This document shows, piece after piece, positions 20,381 through 30,022 of a stretch of 64,000 nucleotides of DNA. Below the pieces are notes generated by a model that saw only the letters and a list, made by a program, of their open reading frames with translations, searched no databases and was not told the origin of the DNA. Position 1 is the first letter of the stretch. Every line of letters starts with the position of its first letter. The translations under genes and the position numbers were made by a program. This DNA comes from Bifidobacterium animalis subsp. animalis ATCC 25527 (GTDB lineage: Bacteria > Actinomycetota > Actinomycetes > Actinomycetales > Bifidobacteriaceae), in assembly GCF_000260715.1 (NCBI RefSeq), contig NC_017834.1, positions 1,612,001 to 1,676,000 of the forward strand, written 5' to 3'.

Positions 20381-21313
20381 TTAGAATTCACCATCAAGAA
20401 GACGTTGGTAGATGGTTTCCTTACCATTGACCGTGGTTGGATAATTGATTTTGTATGTCAATTTATTGATGTAATTACCCGCAGATAACCGTGGCTTTTC
20501 ATCAGTCGACTGCAGTTGCTCGCTGAGTTCGAACCTGCCAAGATTATTCTCTGGTACGGAGTCAATCATCCGCTGGAATTCCGGGTAATGCACATATGCC
20601 TCATATAGCATCACATCTATCATGAAATACTCGGGCACACCTTTCCCCGCGCAAGCAAGTTTGTCCAGAGCGTCGTACATGTATTTGAAAAGAGGGTTGC
20701 CTTTGACTCCGGCAATGAAATAAGCTGCCCAATTCCTAGGAGGATTCCTCCGATGCACCGGAATCGAATAGAATGGCGCGGAGAAGACCTTCTCAGGGAT
20801 TATTTCCGTGACATACACCGTTGAATCAATCCAAGCACCCCCGTGCGTGTACAGTAAAGCAAACCGAACAATATCCGAGAATAATGCAAGGCTGATATTC
20901 CCCCTGTCCAGCTCTTTCAAGACCTTTGGATCAATGTCGGCGAATGCAGTCACATTGTCTTTCGTGACTATATGCACCGGATGACTACCAGCGTGAGCTC
21001 GAATGCTTCGTATACAGGCTTTTACGATTGCTGGGGTGTTAACGTCCAAACCTTGCCACCACATAACCCAAATAGGTGCGCACTCAGCATGCTGTAAGTT
21101 GTCGGACAGCTTCTGTGGATGGCATGGTATCGCCTTCATGAGCTTTTGCCATGTAAGGTCGCCAAGCTGTTTGAAGTACACTTCTCCCAATTTACCTGTT
21201 ACATGGTTGATGTACCCCAATGCAGCGATGCGACTCCCAAATAGCTGGCGCGAGCTATCGAACTCACTCCCAAAACGCGCCAATTTGCTCCTCACATTGC
21301 GAATTTTGCCCAT
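20381..21313 (-). CDS. Capsular polysaccharide glycosyltransferase (DXD sugar-binding type)
   Basis: A 310-residue protein of the Gly_transf_sug/OCH1-like group. Features are PIWVMWWQGLDVNTPAIVKACIRSIR at the N-terminus, VHIVTKDNV, and the DxD-like core FALLYTHGGAWIDSTVYVTEIIP, with the DST in place of DxD. Such enzymes add sugars in capsule pathways and sit beside UDP-glucose dehydrogenase in several species. The start at 21313 is preceded by AAGGG; the frame opens six codons earlier. The base composition is noticeably more AT-rich than ugd downstream in transcription order, consistent with the mosaic nature of polysaccharide loci. Confidence 0.85.
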   Translation of the reverse strand: MGKIRNVRSKLARFGSEFDSSRQLFGSRIAALGYINHVTGKLGEVYFKQLGDLTWQKLMKAIPCHPQKLSDNLQHAECAPIWVMWWQGLDVNTPAIVKACIRSIRAHAGSHPVHIVTKDNVTAFADIDPKVLKELDRGNISLALFSDIVRFALLYTHGGAWIDSTVYVTEIIPEKVFSAPFYSIPVHRRNPPRNWAAYFIAGVKGNPLFKYMYDALDKLACAGKGVPEYFMIDVMLYEAYVHYPEFQRMIDSVPENNLGRFELSEQLQSTDEKPRLSAGNYINKLTYKINYPTTVNGKETIYQRLLDGEF

Positions 21314-21327
21314 GACGTCCCTTGAAA

Positions 21328-22575
21328 TCAATCGCGGCGGAAGAGATCGCGCGTATACACCTTGTCGGCGGCATCGGCGAGATCCGACTCATTCCATCGG
21401 TTCGCGACGATGATGTCGCAGCACTTCTTGAAGGCATCGAGATCGTGCGTGACCTCACTGCCAAAGAACTCGGCAGCGCCGAGCGTCGGCTCATACACGA
21501 GCACGTCAATGCCCTTGGCCTTGATACGCTTCATGATGCCTTGGATGCTCGACTGGCGGAAGTTGTCGGAACCCGACTTCATCGTGAGACGATAGATGCC
21601 CACAACCGGATTCTTCACACCGTCGATCTTCTCGAGGATTTGATCGGCGATGAAATCCTTGCGCGTGCGGTTCGATTCGACAATCGCCCCGATGAGATTC
21701 TGCGGCACATCGGCGTAATTGGCCAGCAGCTGCTTCGAATCCTTCGGCAGACAGTAGCCGCCATACCCGAACGATGGGTTGTTGTAATGCGTGCCGATGC
21801 GCGGGTCGAGGCACACGCCGCGAATGATCTCGGCAGTGTTCAGACCACGCGACTCTGCATAGGTGTCGAGCTCATTGAAATAGGCCACTCGCAGTGCGAG
21901 GAAGGTGTTGGCGAACAACTTGATCGCCTCGGCCTCAGTCGTGCCGCACACCAGTTCCGGAATGCCTGTGGAACCATCGGCGCTGAGTCGATCGTTTTCC
22001 TCTGGAGCCGCACCTTCCGCCAGAAGCATCGCGAACGTCTGCGCTGCCTTCACCGCCTGGGCATCATCGGTAGGGGCTCCCACAACAATGCGGGAAGGAT
22101 GGAGGTTGTCGTAGAGCGCATGGCCCTCTCGCAGGAACTCGGGAGAGAAGATAATCTTCTTATCCCCCGTCTTCTCACGCAACTGAGCCGTATAGCCTAC
22201 CGGAATCGTCGACTTGATGACAATCCAGCAATCCGGGTCATATTCACGAATCGCCTTGATAGCGGCCTCGACGCTGGAGGTATCGAAGTAGTTCTTCTTC
22301 GAGTCATAGTTCGTCGGAGTTGCCACCACCGCGTAATCGGCACCGGTATAGGCGACAGCCGGGTCGAGCGTGGCCTGGAAGTCGAGATCCATCGTGCCAT
22401 CGCGCTTGCCATCGAGGAAACGCGTGATCTCGGTATCGACAATCGGGCTCTCGCAATTGTTGAGCAGTTCGACCTTCTCGGGAACGATGTCGAGCGCATG
22501 CACCTCATTATGCTGCGACAGCAACAATGCAACCGACAGTCCCACGTATCCCGTACCGGCAACAGCAATCTTCAT
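21328..22575 (-). CDS. ugd: UDP-glucose 6-dehydrogenase
   Basis: A 415-residue protein with the N-terminal NAD motif [16 protein letters not shown] and the catalytic cysteine in [16 protein letters not shown]-terminal [18 protein letters not shown] is typical of the single-enzyme bacterial type. It oxidises UDP-glucose to UDP-glucuronic acid, so the polymer probably contains a uronic acid or a derived sugar. The ATG at 22575 has GGAG 5 nt upstream; the upstream frame to 22623 lacks a Shine-Dalgarno. It follows the priming transferase and precedes the glycosyltransferases in the minus-strand operon. Confidence 0.93.
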   Translation of the reverse strand: MKIAVAGTGYVGLSVALLLSQHNEVHALDIVPEKVELLNNCESPIVDTEITRFLDGKRDGTMDLDFQATLDPAVAYTGADYAVVATPTNYDSKKNYFDTSSVEAAIKAIREYDPDCWIVIKSTIPVGYTAQLREKTGDKKIIFSPEFLREGHALYDNLHPSRIVVGAPTDDAQAVKAAQTFAMLLAEGAAPEENDRLSADGSTGIPELVCGTTEAEAIKLFANTFLALRVAYFNELDTYAESRGLNTAEIIRGVCLDPRIGTHYNNPSFGYGGYCLPKDSKQLLANYADVPQNLIGAIVESNRTRKDFIADQILEKIDGVKNPVVGIYRLTMKSGSDNFRQSSIQGIMKRIKAKGIDVLVYEPTLGAAEFFGSEVTHDLDAFKKCCDIIVANRWNESDLADAADKVYTRDLFRRD

Positions 22576-22673
22576 AACAACTCCAATACTGTATGCGCTA
22601 GCCACATGACTAACAATCAACAATCATACTGAAGATTGGAACATGATCATAGTATTTTCATCTTCATCAGCGT

Positions 22674-24209
22674 TTAGTACGCTCCACTCGGATGCAATAC
22701 CGTGCCAATCGTGCGCAGAATGTACACGACATCACCCATGACGCTCCAGTCCTGCACATAACTCACATCGAGCTGACGGCTCTCCTCCTCATTGAGGTCA
22801 TTGCGGCCAGACACCTGCCAGGGGCCAGTGATGCCGGGCTTGACCAGCAGGCGCGTCGCATAGACCGGGTCGTATTCGGCCACTTCGAACGAACGCTGTG
22901 GGCGCGGCCCCACCACACTCATCGAACCCGTGAACACGTCGAAGAACTGCGGTAGCTCGTCGAGGCTCGTCTTGCGAATGAAGTTACCCACCTTCGTGAT
23001 GCGCGGGTCGTGCTTGAGCTTGTACCGGGCTCCCAATTCCTGCCCTTGCGCGGCCAACACCTCTTTCAGGTGTGCGTCGGCGTCCACACGCATCGAACGG
23101 AACTTATGGATGTAGAACGGCTTGCCACGCAAGCCGATACGCTCCTGCTTGTAGAACACCGGACCGCCGTCTTCAATCTTGATCGCCAACGCCACAATCA
23201 GCATGATCGGCGAGCTCAGAATGATTGCAATCGTCGACACCACGAGATCGAACACGCGTTTCTTAATCTGTGCGGAGGGGGAGTACTGAGGCAGACTGAT
23301 CGTCATGATGCTCATACCCTGAATGTTGCGCATCTGCGTGGCATGTTCGGCAATGTCAAGCGCAGAGGTGATCAGCGCGATCTCAAGATTCACAGATTCC
23401 ATCTGCAAAGCAAAAGTGCTCAGATTGTCGGAGAAGCGGTCGAGCACATCGGTGACCATCACCGTCTGTGCGCCGGTTTCCGCAATCCGTCCAGCCAGCT
23501 GGGGTCCATATTCAATCACATCAATCGGGGAATTCCATGACTCGTGCACCTCTTGATTGAGTAATTCGATGTCAGGGTCTCCCTCAATGAGTCCCGTCTC
23601 ACTATTGACCCGAATCGGGCACAGGCGAATCGGTTTGTAATTGAGCTGCTTGCGCTGGTTGAGGAACTTGAGAATCTGCCCAATGCCCTCGGGGGAACCG
23701 ACGATGACAGTCGGATACGAATACTCCCCCTTGCGATGCTTGCTGGTGAGGATAACGCGCGCGATGAAGCGAACGATCATTTCCGCAATCCACACAATCA
23801 ACGAGGTGAAGCAGACCATGTAGAAGAACACGTTGCACTGAATAATGAAGTCGAGCGCGCAAATCGCCACCCACGCAATGAAACCGCCCTTGAGCAACAG
23901 CATATTGAGCTGGTACCCGTCGGCGAACACATGTCGATGGTATACCCCTGCCACATGCATGCAATAGACGTAGATTGCCGCACATACAGCCGAATAGAGC
24001 AGTGGATCTATAGGAAGATTCAACTGCAGGCGAGTCGTCATGAGGTTTGTGCCATGTGTCACGACGAGCACAATCATGCTGGTAGCGAAGTAAACCAACG
24101 CATCGAACAGCATGAGTGCCAGATTCATGACAAAACGCCAGCGCAGTACCTTGCTGGAACGGACGTCCACTTCCTCAGCGAGCTGAGCATCGCTTTTCGC
24201 CTGTGCCAT
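22674..24209 (-). CDS. Undecaprenyl-phosphate sugar phosphotransferase (priming transferase)
   Basis: A 511-residue polyisoprenyl-phosphate hexose-1-phosphate transferase. Four to five N-terminal membrane helices (about residues 25-150) are followed by a nucleotide-sugar-dehydratase-like middle, then a membrane helix and the catalytic Bac_transf domain (KRVFDLVVSTIAIILSSP, GGPVFYKQERIG, FYIHKFRSM and LDELPQFFDVFTGSMSVVGPRP). It starts repeat-unit synthesis by loading the first sugar phosphate on undecaprenyl phosphate. The start ATG has GAGGGAGA upstream. It is the first gene of the minus-strand polysaccharide operon, so the promoter is expected in the 24210-24482 interval. Confidence 0.92.
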   Translation of the reverse strand: MAQAKSDAQLAEEVDVRSSKVLRWRFVMNLALMLFDALVYFATSMIVLVVTHGTNLMTTRLQLNLPIDPLLYSAVCAAIYVYCMHVAGVYHRHVFADGYQLNMLLLKGGFIAWVAICALDFIIQCNVFFYMVCFTSLIVWIAEMIVRFIARVILTSKHRKGEYSYPTVIVGSPEGIGQILKFLNQRKQLNYKPIRLCPIRVNSETGLIEGDPDIELLNQEVHESWNSPIDVIEYGPQLAGRIAETGAQTVMVTDVLDRFSDNLSTFALQMESVNLEIALITSALDIAEHATQMRNIQGMSIMTISLPQYSPSAQIKKRVFDLVVSTIAIILSSPIMLIVALAIKIEDGGPVFYKQERIGLRGKPFYIHKFRSMRVDADAHLKEVLAAQGQELGARYKLKHDPRITKVGNFIRKTSLDELPQFFDVFTGSMSVVGPRPQRSFEVAEYDPVYATRLLVKPGITGPWQVSGRNDLNEEESRQLDVSYVQDWSVMGDVVYILRTIGTVLHPSGAY

Positions 24210-24372
24210 GGCTCTCCCTCATACCTACCGTCCGTGGTTCTACCTATTCAGGATTCAATACAAAGGTCAATCATATCGCAATGTACGCACTGCACAATCA
24301 ACAAGCAGGGCCATCGCCCAAGTTCACGAGCAGTGAATAGTACAGGCCGGTTCTAGAATGGGAACCAGATGG

Positions 24373-24399
24373 TTGTATATACACCGTTCTCATATACAA
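24373..24399. promoter_or_regulatory. Inverted repeat in divergent promoter region
   Basis: Inside the 273-bp gap between the divergent exopolysaccharide operon and the small plus-strand gene there is an 8-bp inverted repeat, TTGTATAT and ATATACAA, separated by 11 bp. It could be an operator for either gene. Nothing else was recognised in 24210-24482. Confidence 0.35.
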
Positions 24400-24482
24400 T
24401 CTGGGCATCCGGGTATATCAACCTCGCCACACGCACAGCATGAATCGGCCGATACGGCCATTCGTCACATGAAGGAGACCCC

Positions 24483-24824
24483 ATGACCACCATCAATGAC
24501 TCACCGATCACCAACGATTCCGACGCCGAGCTTGAGGCATTTGAACAGCGCGTCAACGAGATGCTTTCGACCGGCGAACTCGACTCCGCGCTTTCCATCA
24601 CCGATGAGAACGGCGTGGCACAGGTGCTGCCGATGCTCGACACCGAGCCGATTGCGCATCTGCTCGACGGCATTGAGGAGCTCGGCGGCTCGGCCAACGT
24701 GTTCGTGCGGACCGCCGAAGGCACCGCCATTCTCACCGTGAACGAATACAGCCCGGAAGACGCCGCGCTTGACGCCGCAGAAAGCGAAGCGGATGCCGAG
24801 GCAGATGCGCAGGCCGCGGAATAA
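24483..24824 (+). CDS. Small acidic hypothetical protein
   Basis: A 113-residue acidic protein, preceded by GAAGGAG 5 nt before the ATG. It contains QRVNEMLSTGELDSALSITDEN and a C-terminal stretch rich in Ala, Glu and Asp (LDAAESEADAEADAQAAE). No family was recognised. The composition suggests a soluble cytoplasmic protein, and the acidic low-complexity tail is probably disordered. It is 79 bp upstream of an MFS transporter on the same strand and may share its transcript. Confidence 0.7.
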   Translation: MTTINDSPITNDSDAELEAFEQRVNEMLSTGELDSALSITDENGVAQVLPMLDTEPIAHLLDGIEELGGSANVFVRTAEGTAILTVNEYSPEDAALDAAESEADAEADAQAAE

Positions 24825-24903
24825 TCGACGCCGCGATTCCAAGCACGTCGGCGCAACAACACAGTTCAGAACCGCATAGAAGAGAACAGGGAATTACCAA
24901 GCG

Positions 24904-26628
24904 ATGACCAGCCACGAGGAACCCGAGGAGGGCGAGCAACACGGCGGGAACAGAGTAAACGCAGCCGGCAAACCATACACCCGCGATGTGCATCACGACA
25001 CAGAACCAGCTCCTCCTCGGGCTTCGGGCTACTTCGCCGGACTCACCCAGGCACTCACGCGCACCGATGCATACCGTGACGGGCATTTGAGCCGACCCGC
25101 GTTCCTCTCGCTGGCCATTCTCACGTTCATCACTTTCGTCGGCAACTTCACGCAGCTGCAGCTGAGCGCCGCTCTGCCCACCTTGGTGAGCGACTTCCAT
25201 ATCTCGGTGACACTCGGGCAGTGGATGACGTCGATTTTCCAGCTCACGATGGGCGTCATGGTGCCGCTGACAGCGTACCTCACGCGCCGCTTCTCCACAC
25301 GGCAGATCGTCATCACCTCCATGGTCGTATTCACACTCGGCTCGGTGCTGGCATGGCTTAGCCCGTCGTTCCCGTTAGCGCTCTTCGGCCGCTTCCTTGA
25401 GGCCGTGGGCACCGGCGTGATGTGGCCGGTGTTGCAGATCACTGTGTTTTCCATTTTCCCGCTGGCACGGCGAGGCATGGCGATGGGTATCGTCGGCATG
25501 GCGATGGCCGTGGCTCCGGCCATCGGCCCCACGCTCGGCGGTGTGCAGACCGATCTGAACGGCTGGCGCTCCATATTCCTCACCCTCACGGTGATAGGCT
25601 GCCTCGCCATTGTGCTCACCACCTTCGGCTTGCATAATTTCGGGCAGGCAGACACATCCGCGCATGCGGACTTCTTCTCGGTGGGTCTTTCGATCATCGG
25701 CTTCGGCGGCCTCATGTTCGGCTTCACGAACATTCAGGCCTACCCGTTCTCTGTTCCGGTGGTCTGGCTGCCCATGGTCATTGGTTTGGCCGGCATCATC
25801 TGGTTCGTGCTGCGTCAGTTCCACACCGAGAAGATGTTCAAGGCAGGCAAGAGCAGCCGCCCTGCCCTGCTTGACCTTTCGGTGCTGCGCAATCGGAGCT
25901 TCTCAATCGGCACGATCATCGCATCGCTGAGCTTCTTCGCATTCAGCTCGCTTATTGTGCTCATTCCGCTCTTCATTCAGGATTGCCGCGGCTACAGCGC
26001 CACGATCAGCGGACTCATCATGCTCCCCGGCGCCATTGCCCAGGCGATCTCGCAGTTCTTCGGCGGCCGCGCGCTCGACCGCTTCGGCGCGCGGCCCGTG
26101 GCCCTCATCGGCACGATTCTGCTCACGGCAGGCACTGCGTGCATGAGCACGATCGGCTTGCATACGTGGATCTGGTCCATCTCGTTCTACCAGTTCATTC
26201 GCCAGATCGGCATGGGCTTCGTCATGATGCCGGTGACCACATGGTCGTTGAACTGCCTCAAACCCTCCGAAGTCTCCGCTGGCTCGGCAGTTACGAACAC
26301 GGTGCGTCAAATTGCCGGCGCAGTCGGCTCCCCGGTAATGATTCTCATCATGTATTCGATCGCTGCGGCCAGCATGTCCAACGGGCAGCAGACCATTCCC
26401 GCCAACATCACCGGCATAGAATGGGCACTGCGCATCAGCGCCGTCATCAACCTCATCATGATTCTCATGGTCATCTTCGGCGTCAAGGGTGAAGATGCCG
26501 GCTCGGCCCGCGAAGCCGTCCGCATCGCGCTTCACCACGACTCGCTAAAGCAGGAAGACAAGGCCACGAAGTCCCTCGCCCATATCGATGACACCGCCAA
26601 GCTCCACACCATCGAAACGGGTAAATAG
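24904..26628 (+). CDS. MFS transporter, DHA2 (EmrB/QacA) drug-export type
   Basis: A 574-residue transporter with a polar N-terminus of about 70 residues and then 13-14 membrane segments. Motifs visible include TLVSDFHISVTLGQWMTS, LTRRFSTRQIVITSM (motif A, loop 2-3) and LFGRFLEAVGTGVMWPVLQ, with GPTLGGVQTDLNGWRSIF as motif C. This is the DHA2 14-TMS drug:H+ antiporter pattern. The substrate is unknown; related proteins export dyes, bile salts or antibiotics. A Shine-Dalgarno is weak (AGGGA, 14 nt before the ATG). It ends near a convergent mntH gene with an inverted repeat between them. Confidence 0.88.
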   Translation: MTSHEEPEEGEQHGGNRVNAAGKPYTRDVHHDTEPAPPRASGYFAGLTQALTRTDAYRDGHLSRPAFLSLAILTFITFVGNFTQLQLSAALPTLVSDFHISVTLGQWMTSIFQLTMGVMVPLTAYLTRRFSTRQIVITSMVVFTLGSVLAWLSPSFPLALFGRFLEAVGTGVMWPVLQITVFSIFPLARRGMAMGIVGMAMAVAPAIGPTLGGVQTDLNGWRSIFLTLTVIGCLAIVLTTFGLHNFGQADTSAHADFFSVGLSIIGFGGLMFGFTNIQAYPFSVPVVWLPMVIGLAGIIWFVLRQFHTEKMFKAGKSSRPALLDLSVLRNRSFSIGTIIASLSFFAFSSLIVLIPLFIQDCRGYSATISGLIMLPGAIAQAISQFFGGRALDRFGARPVALIGTILLTAGTACMSTIGLHTWIWSISFYQFIRQIGMGFVMMPVTTWSLNCLKPSEVSAGSAVTNTVRQIAGAVGSPVMILIMYSIAAASMSNGQQTIPANITGIEWALRISAVINLIMILMVIFGVKGEDAGSAREAVRIALHHDSLKQEDKATKSLAHIDDTAKLHTIETGK

Positions 26629-26645
26629 GCAGAAATACACGTGAC

Positions 26646-26765
26646 GGGAAGCGCTGGGCCGGGGATCCCTTGCTGAGGAGCGTGATGCCCGCCGCATGCG
26701 GCGAAGCCGCACCGCGGCAGCATTTCACCTTGACGAAGCGAGGGATCCCCGGCCCAGCGCTTCCC
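26646..26765. repeat. Long inverted repeat between convergent genes
   Basis: Perfect 25-bp arms at 26646-26670 (GGGAAGCGCTGGGCCGGGGA...) and 26741-26765 flank 70 bp of GC-rich sequence, which itself folds (GCCGCATGCGGC and GCGGCGAAGCCGC). It lies between the stops of the MFS gene and mntH. It could serve as a bidirectional terminator, but its arms are separated by much more than a normal loop, so a small palindromic mobile unit is also possible. Confidence 0.75.
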
Positions 26766-28124
26766 TCAGGCTTTACCCATTAGGGTGAGCACAATGAGCA
26801 CAAGGTTCAGGGCGATGATCACGGCGACCACCAACAAGCAGATGGCGTGCTTGACGGGCCCATCCACGTACTTGCCCATGATCTGCTTGTTATGCGTGTA
26901 TCGCATCAAGGGAATCACCGCAAACGGAATGCCAATCGACAGCACCACCTGACCTATGATCAACGCTTCGGTGGGGTTCGAGGCCAAGGCGAGCACCACA
27001 AGTGCCGGCACAAGCGTCGTGATGCGGCACGCCCACATCGGCACATTCCAATGCAGCAGCCCCTTCATGATCTCCGAGCCCGCATAGGTGCCCACCGAAG
27101 TCGAGGAAAGGCTGGAGGCGAGCAGTCCAATCGAGAACACCGTGCCGACGGTAGGGCCGAGCACCTGTGAGATCGCATGCTGCGCCCCTTCTATCGTGTC
27201 GGTGCCACCCATGCCGTGCAGCGAATTCGCCGCCAGCACGAGCAGGGCGATGTTCACCGAACCAGCAAGCGCGAGCGCCCACACCACATCAATGCGGCTG
27301 CCGTGCAGCATCTCCTTGATGCTGGGCTTATGTGCCTTATGCGCGTAGTGGTCGTTGACCAGCGTGGAATGCAAATAGATCGCATGCGGCATCACGGTCG
27401 CACCGAGCATCGAAGTAGCCATGAGCACCGAAGCGCCTCCATTGAACCGCGGGATGAGCCCCTCAGCCACCTTGAGCGGATTCGGCGGGTCCATGAACAA
27501 ACCGGCTATGAAGCCGAGGGTGATCACGAGCAGCAGGCCGATCACCAGGCGTTCGAAGATTTTATGGGTCTCCCCTCCTTGGAACAGCAGCAGCACGGTG
27601 GATACGGCACCTATGATGAGCCCTCCCACGAGCAACGGCAATCCAAACAGCAGATGCAGCGCAATCGCGCCGCCAATCACCTCAGCCAGGTCGGTGGCGA
27701 TCGCAATCACCTCGGCCTGTGCGAAGAACAGGAAGCTGCCGGCGCTGCCCATGCGTTCGCCGAGAATCTGTGGCAGGCTCTTGCCGGTCACAATGCCGAG
27801 TTTCGAGGCCTGGTATTGAATGAGCACGGCCATGCAGTTTGCAAGCACGAGCACCCAGACGAGCAGGTAGCCGTATTTCGCGCCTGACGTGAGGTTGGCG
27901 GCCACGTTACCCGGATCCACGTAGGCAACCGCGGCGACGAAAGCGGGGCCGAGCATGCTGGTGAGCGCGTGGATGGGCTTCTCCGGTTTGCCGGAATCCT
28001 TGCGCGCTATCGCAACATCCTGATTCACCACAGCCGCCTCGGCCACCGTGTCGATGTTCACCACCGGTTCGCCGCTCACACTTGCCGATTGGCTGCCTGT
28101 CGCGCACTCATCCTGTTCCGCCAT
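26766..28124 (-). CDS. mntH: Nramp-family divalent metal (manganese) transporter
   Basis: A 452-residue Nramp protein with 11 membrane segments. The two metal-binding motifs are present: DPGNVAANLTSGAKYGY (helix 1) and GATVMPHAIYLHS (helix 6, M-P-H). It imports Mn2+ and possibly Fe2+ by proton symport. There is a polar N-terminal extension of about 50 residues. Upstream at 28158-28190 is a 15-bp direct repeat with 18-bp period, which may be part of the control region. No mntR-like regulator was seen in the window. Confidence 0.92.
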   Translation of the reverse strand: MAEQDECATGSQSASVSGEPVVNIDTVAEAAVVNQDVAIARKDSGKPEKPIHALTSMLGPAFVAAVAYVDPGNVAANLTSGAKYGYLLVWVLVLANCMAVLIQYQASKLGIVTGKSLPQILGERMGSAGSFLFFAQAEVIAIATDLAEVIGGAIALHLLFGLPLLVGGLIIGAVSTVLLLFQGGETHKIFERLVIGLLLVITLGFIAGLFMDPPNPLKVAEGLIPRFNGGASVLMATSMLGATVMPHAIYLHSTLVNDHYAHKAHKPSIKEMLHGSRIDVVWALALAGSVNIALLVLAANSLHGMGGTDTIEGAQHAISQVLGPTVGTVFSIGLLASSLSSTSVGTYAGSEIMKGLLHWNVPMWACRITTLVPALVVLALASNPTEALIIGQVVLSIGIPFAVIPLMRYTHNKQIMGKYVDGPVKHAICLLVVAVIIALNLVLIVLTLMGKA

Positions 28125-28157
28125 GCTCCCGCCACCTCACTCTTCTGTGTCGTTCTC

Positions 28158-28190
28158 GTTCTGCTTCAGGTTGCCGTTCTGCTTCAGGTT
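28158..28190. repeat. 15-bp tandem direct repeat upstream of mntH
   Basis: GTTCTGCTTCAGGTT occurs at 28158-28172 and 28176-28190 (18-bp period), 34-66 bp upstream of the mntH start. It is a possible regulator site; no assignment is possible from sequence alone. Confidence 0.5.
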
Positions 28191-28233
28191 TTAGGTGGCA
28201 ATTGTAACCAACCGAAATCCGTTCGCACTGCGC

Positions 28234-28962
28234 TCAATCGACGGGGATCTCCTGCCCCGGGCAGCTATGCAGCACGCTTTGCATCGCGCGTTTCTCGCTG
28301 CTCGTCACCGACAGCCCGTATTTGTCTTTCACACCAATCTGCCGGGCCACGTAATCGCATCGATACGAAGCATTCGTCGGCAGCCAGTATGCAGCGGAAG
28401 AGGATCCTTTGCCTTGATTCGCCGGGCCGTCCACGGCGAGCAGATTATACGGATCGTTCGCGAACTGCATGCGCTTTCTCGTGTTCCAATCCTTGGCCCC
28501 AGACTGCCATGCGTTCTGCAGGGCAACCACGTGGTCGATCTGCACGGCGGCGCTCGTGTTCTGCCCGCGTGTGAAATGAATCACCTTTCCCGTGTACGGG
28601 TCGTTCAACACGCCGGATTTCACTTTACAGCCGTTGCGTGTGACATATGCCACATCGGTCAGATCGCGCGCCAGAATGTCTTCGCGCACATCGCACCCGT
28701 TGCCGTCGTCGTCAGTCTCGCGGAATCCGAACAGATCGCGGTCATAGCCGTCGCCATTGGGCCTGTCCACCACGGCAAGCTTGTTCAGCGTCTCCGCGGC
28801 GGTTCCGGTTGCCGTGTAGCGGCCAGTGATCTCGGCGATGCCGTTGTTGATGCGCGGCAGAATCACGCCGAGGGTCGCTCCGATCACCACTGCGATGAGC
28901 AGGATGATCAGGATTCGCTCGAGCGGTGTCACTCCGTATTTGCGCTTGAATCGTCGTGCCAT
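28234..28962 (-). CDS. Membrane-anchored HNH endonuclease-fold protein (DUF1524)
   Basis: A 242-residue protein with one N-terminal membrane segment (ILIILLIAVVIGATLGVIL) and a C-terminal HNH domain of the DUF1524 type. The catalytic core is VQIDHVVALQNAWQSGA (DHxxxL), followed by NDPYNLLAVDGPANQGKGSSS and SYRCDYVARQIGVKDKYGL. Homologues in actinobacteria are secreted or lipid-anchored nucleases of unknown role, possibly for extracellular DNA degradation. The ATG at 28962 gives a basic start MARRFKRKYG, typical before a membrane anchor; the frame opens seven codons earlier with GTG. Confidence 0.85.
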   Translation of the reverse strand: MARRFKRKYGVTPLERILIILLIAVVIGATLGVILPRINNGIAEITGRYTATGTAAETLNKLAVVDRPNGDGYDRDLFGFRETDDDGNGCDVREDILARDLTDVAYVTRNGCKVKSGVLNDPYTGKVIHFTRGQNTSAAVQIDHVVALQNAWQSGAKDWNTRKRMQFANDPYNLLAVDGPANQGKGSSSAAYWLPTNASYRCDYVARQIGVKDKYGLSVTSSEKRAMQSVLHSCPGQEIPVD

Positions 28963-29120
28963 ACGCACAGTGTAAACGCGCACGTTTGAAAACTACAGTC
29001 TTGCGTGTTCTCGAATGTTTTACTGCCGCTCGCGTTCACAATGGGGACAGTTTTCCGGGATATGCGTGTTCGTGTGCTAATTGTCGTGTTGACACGGAAG
29101 CACAGTGAGGGAAGAGACTC

Positions 29121-29996
29121 ATGGAAACCACTCGCAACGAACTCAACAGGAACCTGGCGCAGATGCTCAAGGGCGGTGTGATCATGGATGTGACCACACC
29201 CGAGCAGGCCCGCATTGCCGAAGACGCCGGTGCATGCGCCGTCATGGCGCTGGAGCGCATTCCGGCCGACATCCGCGCCGCCGGCGGCGTGAGCCGTATG
29301 AGCGATCCGGCGATGATCAAGGGCATTCAGGAGGCCGTGTCGATTCCGGTGATGGCGAAGGTGCGTATCGGTCACATTGCCGAGGCACGTATTCTGCAGG
29401 CCATCGAGATTGATTATATCGACGAGTCGGAGGTGCTCTCCCCCGCCGATGACGTCTACCACATCGACAAGCGCGAATTCGACGTGCCGTTCGTATGCGG
29501 CGCGAAGAACCTCGGCGAGGCACTGCGACGCATTGAGGAGGGCGCTTCGATGATCCGCACGAAGGGCGAGCCGGGCACCGGCAACGTGATCCAGGCCGTG
29601 CGCCACATGCGCACGATGACCAAGCAGATTCGCGAACTCGCCTCGCTGCGCGACGACGAGGTGTACGAGGCGGCCAAGCAGCTCGCCGTGCCGTATGAGC
29701 TCGCGAAATATGTGCACGATAATGGCAGATTGCCGGTCGTCAACTTCGCCGCCGGCGGCGTGGCGACGCCCGCGGACGCCGCGCTGATGATGGAACTCGG
29801 CGCCGAAGGCGTGTTCGTCGGCTCCGGCATCTTCAAGTCCGGCGACCCGGCCAAGCGCGCCGCCGCCATCGTGCAGGCCACCGCGAACTGGCGCGACGCC
29901 GACCTGCTCGCCCGTCTCTCGGAGAACCTCGGCGAGGCGATGGTGGGCATCAACGAAGACGAGATCGAAACGATCATGGCCGCACGCGGCGAGTGA
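29121..29996 (+). CDS. pdxS: Pyridoxal 5'-phosphate synthase, PdxS subunit
   Basis: A 291-residue TIM-barrel protein of the expected length. Recognisable segments are [23 protein letters not shown], the active-site lysine in [14 protein letters not shown], and [20 protein letters not shown] at the phosphate-binding end. It condenses ribose-5-phosphate, glyceraldehyde-3-phosphate and ammonia to PLP, using ammonia supplied by PdxT. GAGGGAAGAG lies upstream of the ATG. pdxT begins 26 bp downstream, so the two subunits form an operon. Confidence 0.96.
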   Translation: METTRNELNRNLAQMLKGGVIMDVTTPEQARIAEDAGACAVMALERIPADIRAAGGVSRMSDPAMIKGIQEAVSIPVMAKVRIGHIAEARILQAIEIDYIDESEVLSPADDVYHIDKREFDVPFVCGAKNLGEALRRIEEGASMIRTKGEPGTGNVIQAVRHMRTMTKQIRELASLRDDEVYEAAKQLAVPYELAKYVHDNGRLPVVNFAAGGVATPADAALMMELGAEGVFVGSGIFKSGDPAKRAAAIVQATANWRDADLLARLSENLGEAMVGINEDEIETIMAARGE

Positions 29997-30022
29997 CACG
30001 GCACTGCTGTTGAGGACTATTC

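Noticed and set aside
24353..24862. Minus-strand frame of 169 codons
   Set aside because: Ser/Ala-rich shadow of the small acidic protein on plus, which has a proper ribosome site.
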